Shown: piece after piece, positions 35,670 to 36,934 of the stretch
Numbering within the stretch: the stretch's first letter is position 1
Layout: every line of letters starts with the position of its first letter
Source: Nemertoderma westbladi
Taxonomy: Eukaryota > Xenacoelomorpha > Nemertodermatida > Nemertodermatidae
Direction: 5' to 3'
NCBI GenBank assembly: GCA_032718475.1
Contig: JAUCBJ010006356.1
Coordinates: 1-36,934, forward strand
Length of the DNA stretch: 36,934 nucleotides
Notes under the pieces: model-generated
What the model saw: the letters and a program-made list of their open reading frames with translations, nothing else
The model's database searches: none
What the model was told of the DNA's origin: nothing
Made by a program: the position numbers and the translations under genes

Positions 35670-36934
35670 ATATTAGTAAATATGGGGGAATTACCGAACA
35701 GTAACAATTTTAACTTTATTCCCGATCAATACTGTAAGCGTATATAAACGTATATTGTGTAAGCGTGTATAAACGTAAGAATTATTGAAACCAAAAAACC
35801 AAACCCACTACAAGTTTACACACAATAAACGTTACTGTATAAGGGTTCTATTTGGCAAGTGTTAATAGGGAGATTGTATGTTGCATTTTGTGGTAAAAAC
35901 AAAATCGTGTGGTAAAAGCCGCACGATAAAGAATGAGTTTTATAATTATTATTTCCAATAAACAATAAAATTTACAAACCATGTACAGGTATATGTAACA
36001 CAAACTTAATTTGAATTACTGTAGGATATTTATACTGTAAACTTCCTTACCATTTATTAGTTCTGGTTTCTTTTTCGAACGGGCCATATTTCCCTCATTT
36101 CGGTTTCAGTTGAATAATTTCACTATTACAATTATTGTACCAGCTTGACTGGTTCCCATCCGAAAGAATGAATGAATATAAACTTAGATAGATACTTTAG
36201 GTGCTACATATTTTCAAATTTTTTATTCTGTCAGTTTTAAAATATATATAATTTCAATTCGGCGTGAAATACACTATGAAATATTGTAAATTCAATGCTG
36301 GGCTACGGTTACCTACTATATCTAACGGAACCTTTGTCTTGTAAGGCAAAGTAAATTACTGATATCTCGAGATACTATTATCATCTGATTAATTATCATT
36401 AGAGTCAAATTTTAAAATTATTTATGGCCGAAAATGGCAATTAAATACAGATTCGTTAGGTTGGACGTAAATTTCTGTGAGAACAATAATTATTTATGAT
36501 GTGTAATTAATATACACTGCTTGAAAATAGCGAACCGTACGGTAGTAATTGCGCAGGGTAATTGTGCGAGCTTCTATTATCTTATCAGTGATGTATGAAG
36601 GGCATAAGATTATGGATTCAACCCCCCGCAGTTGTTGAATACAATAGCGGCAATAAGAGAAACACAACTGTATACTTACATACATTACATACACGCACTG
36701 CGGATTATACTCTGTTAATTAAATTGTATAATTTTACTAAGTGATGAATGCTTGGTGACTATAGAGTTTGCAGTCCACAATGTTACTGTAAAATTAGTGT
36801 GTATGCTAGCATAGTACCGGGACCGGTGGCATTGGCGTGTCGTATAGCCATACAACGGGTCTAGCGGCATTACCGATTAGTGGCATATGTTTTGTGTATG
36901 ACATCAAGGTTACGTACCTCGACTTGACTTGACT
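35670..36934. other. AT-rich intergenic DNA, no gene seen
   Basis: No recognisable coding sequence, RNA gene or mobile element. A doubled GTAAGCGT(A/G)TATAAACGTA phrase occurs at 35735-35780. The window ends in a short CTTGA repeat (36920-36934) that may continue beyond it. Confidence 0.45.

Overview
The window looks like nuclear DNA of an invertebrate animal, probably a marine deuterostome such as an echinoderm. The evidence is two intact animal-type membrane-protein genes (a VKOR-family gene and a prominin), one eukaryotic tRNA gene with internal pol III boxes, a BEL/Pao LTR element, several non-LTR retrotransposon relics, and a very high load of short repeats with G/C homopolymer runs. The recurrent word TAGGCCTA fits echinoderms, but that assignment is an impression and was not tested.

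Layout. 1-3.8 kb: AT-rich and gene-free, with a long-range inverted repeat and two G-run/C-run palindromes. 3.8-4.3 kb (minus): intact single-exon VKORC1-like gene with four copies of a 16-bp repeat just upstream. 4.5-8.5 kb: gene-poor, with one retroelement coding relic and a diverged direct duplication. 8.5-19.9 kb: a complete 11.4-kb LTR retrotransposon with a 5-bp target duplication (CAGGA), 572/577-bp LTRs differing at about six bases, and a polypurine tract. Its Gag and protease regions are of BEL/Pao type. No reverse transcriptase, RNase H or integrase was recognised. The expected pol region is followed instead by a tandem-repeat block and a second coding block, broken by frameshifts and stops, that appears to encode a DEDD-type 3'-5' exonuclease-like domain, a coiled coil and three CCHC zinc knuckles. 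19.9-24.5 kb: foldback elements, non-LTR fragments and a 61-bp tandem repeat. 24.5-29.8 kb: intergenic DNA with a tRNA-Gly(CCC) gene, a large 30-bp minisatellite with inverted ends, and another LINE 3' end. 30.0-33.0 kb (minus): intact single-exon prominin gene (843 aa) beside a 38-bp hairpin minisatellite. 33.2-34.5 kb: two reverse-complementary GC-rich minisatellites with a third between them. 34.6-35.7 kb: LINE fragments in opposite orientations. 35.7-36.9 kb: nothing recognised.

The two host genes have no evident functional link. The main object of interest is the LTR element. It has intact mobility signals and near-identical LTRs, yet lacks recognisable polymerase genes and carries an unusual exonuclease-like/zinc-knuckle module. 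This suggests a non-autonomous element mobilised in trans with a captured or poorly known accessory protein. Several ORFs that look open begin at TTG or GTG; I took ATG starts where they exist and say so where none does.
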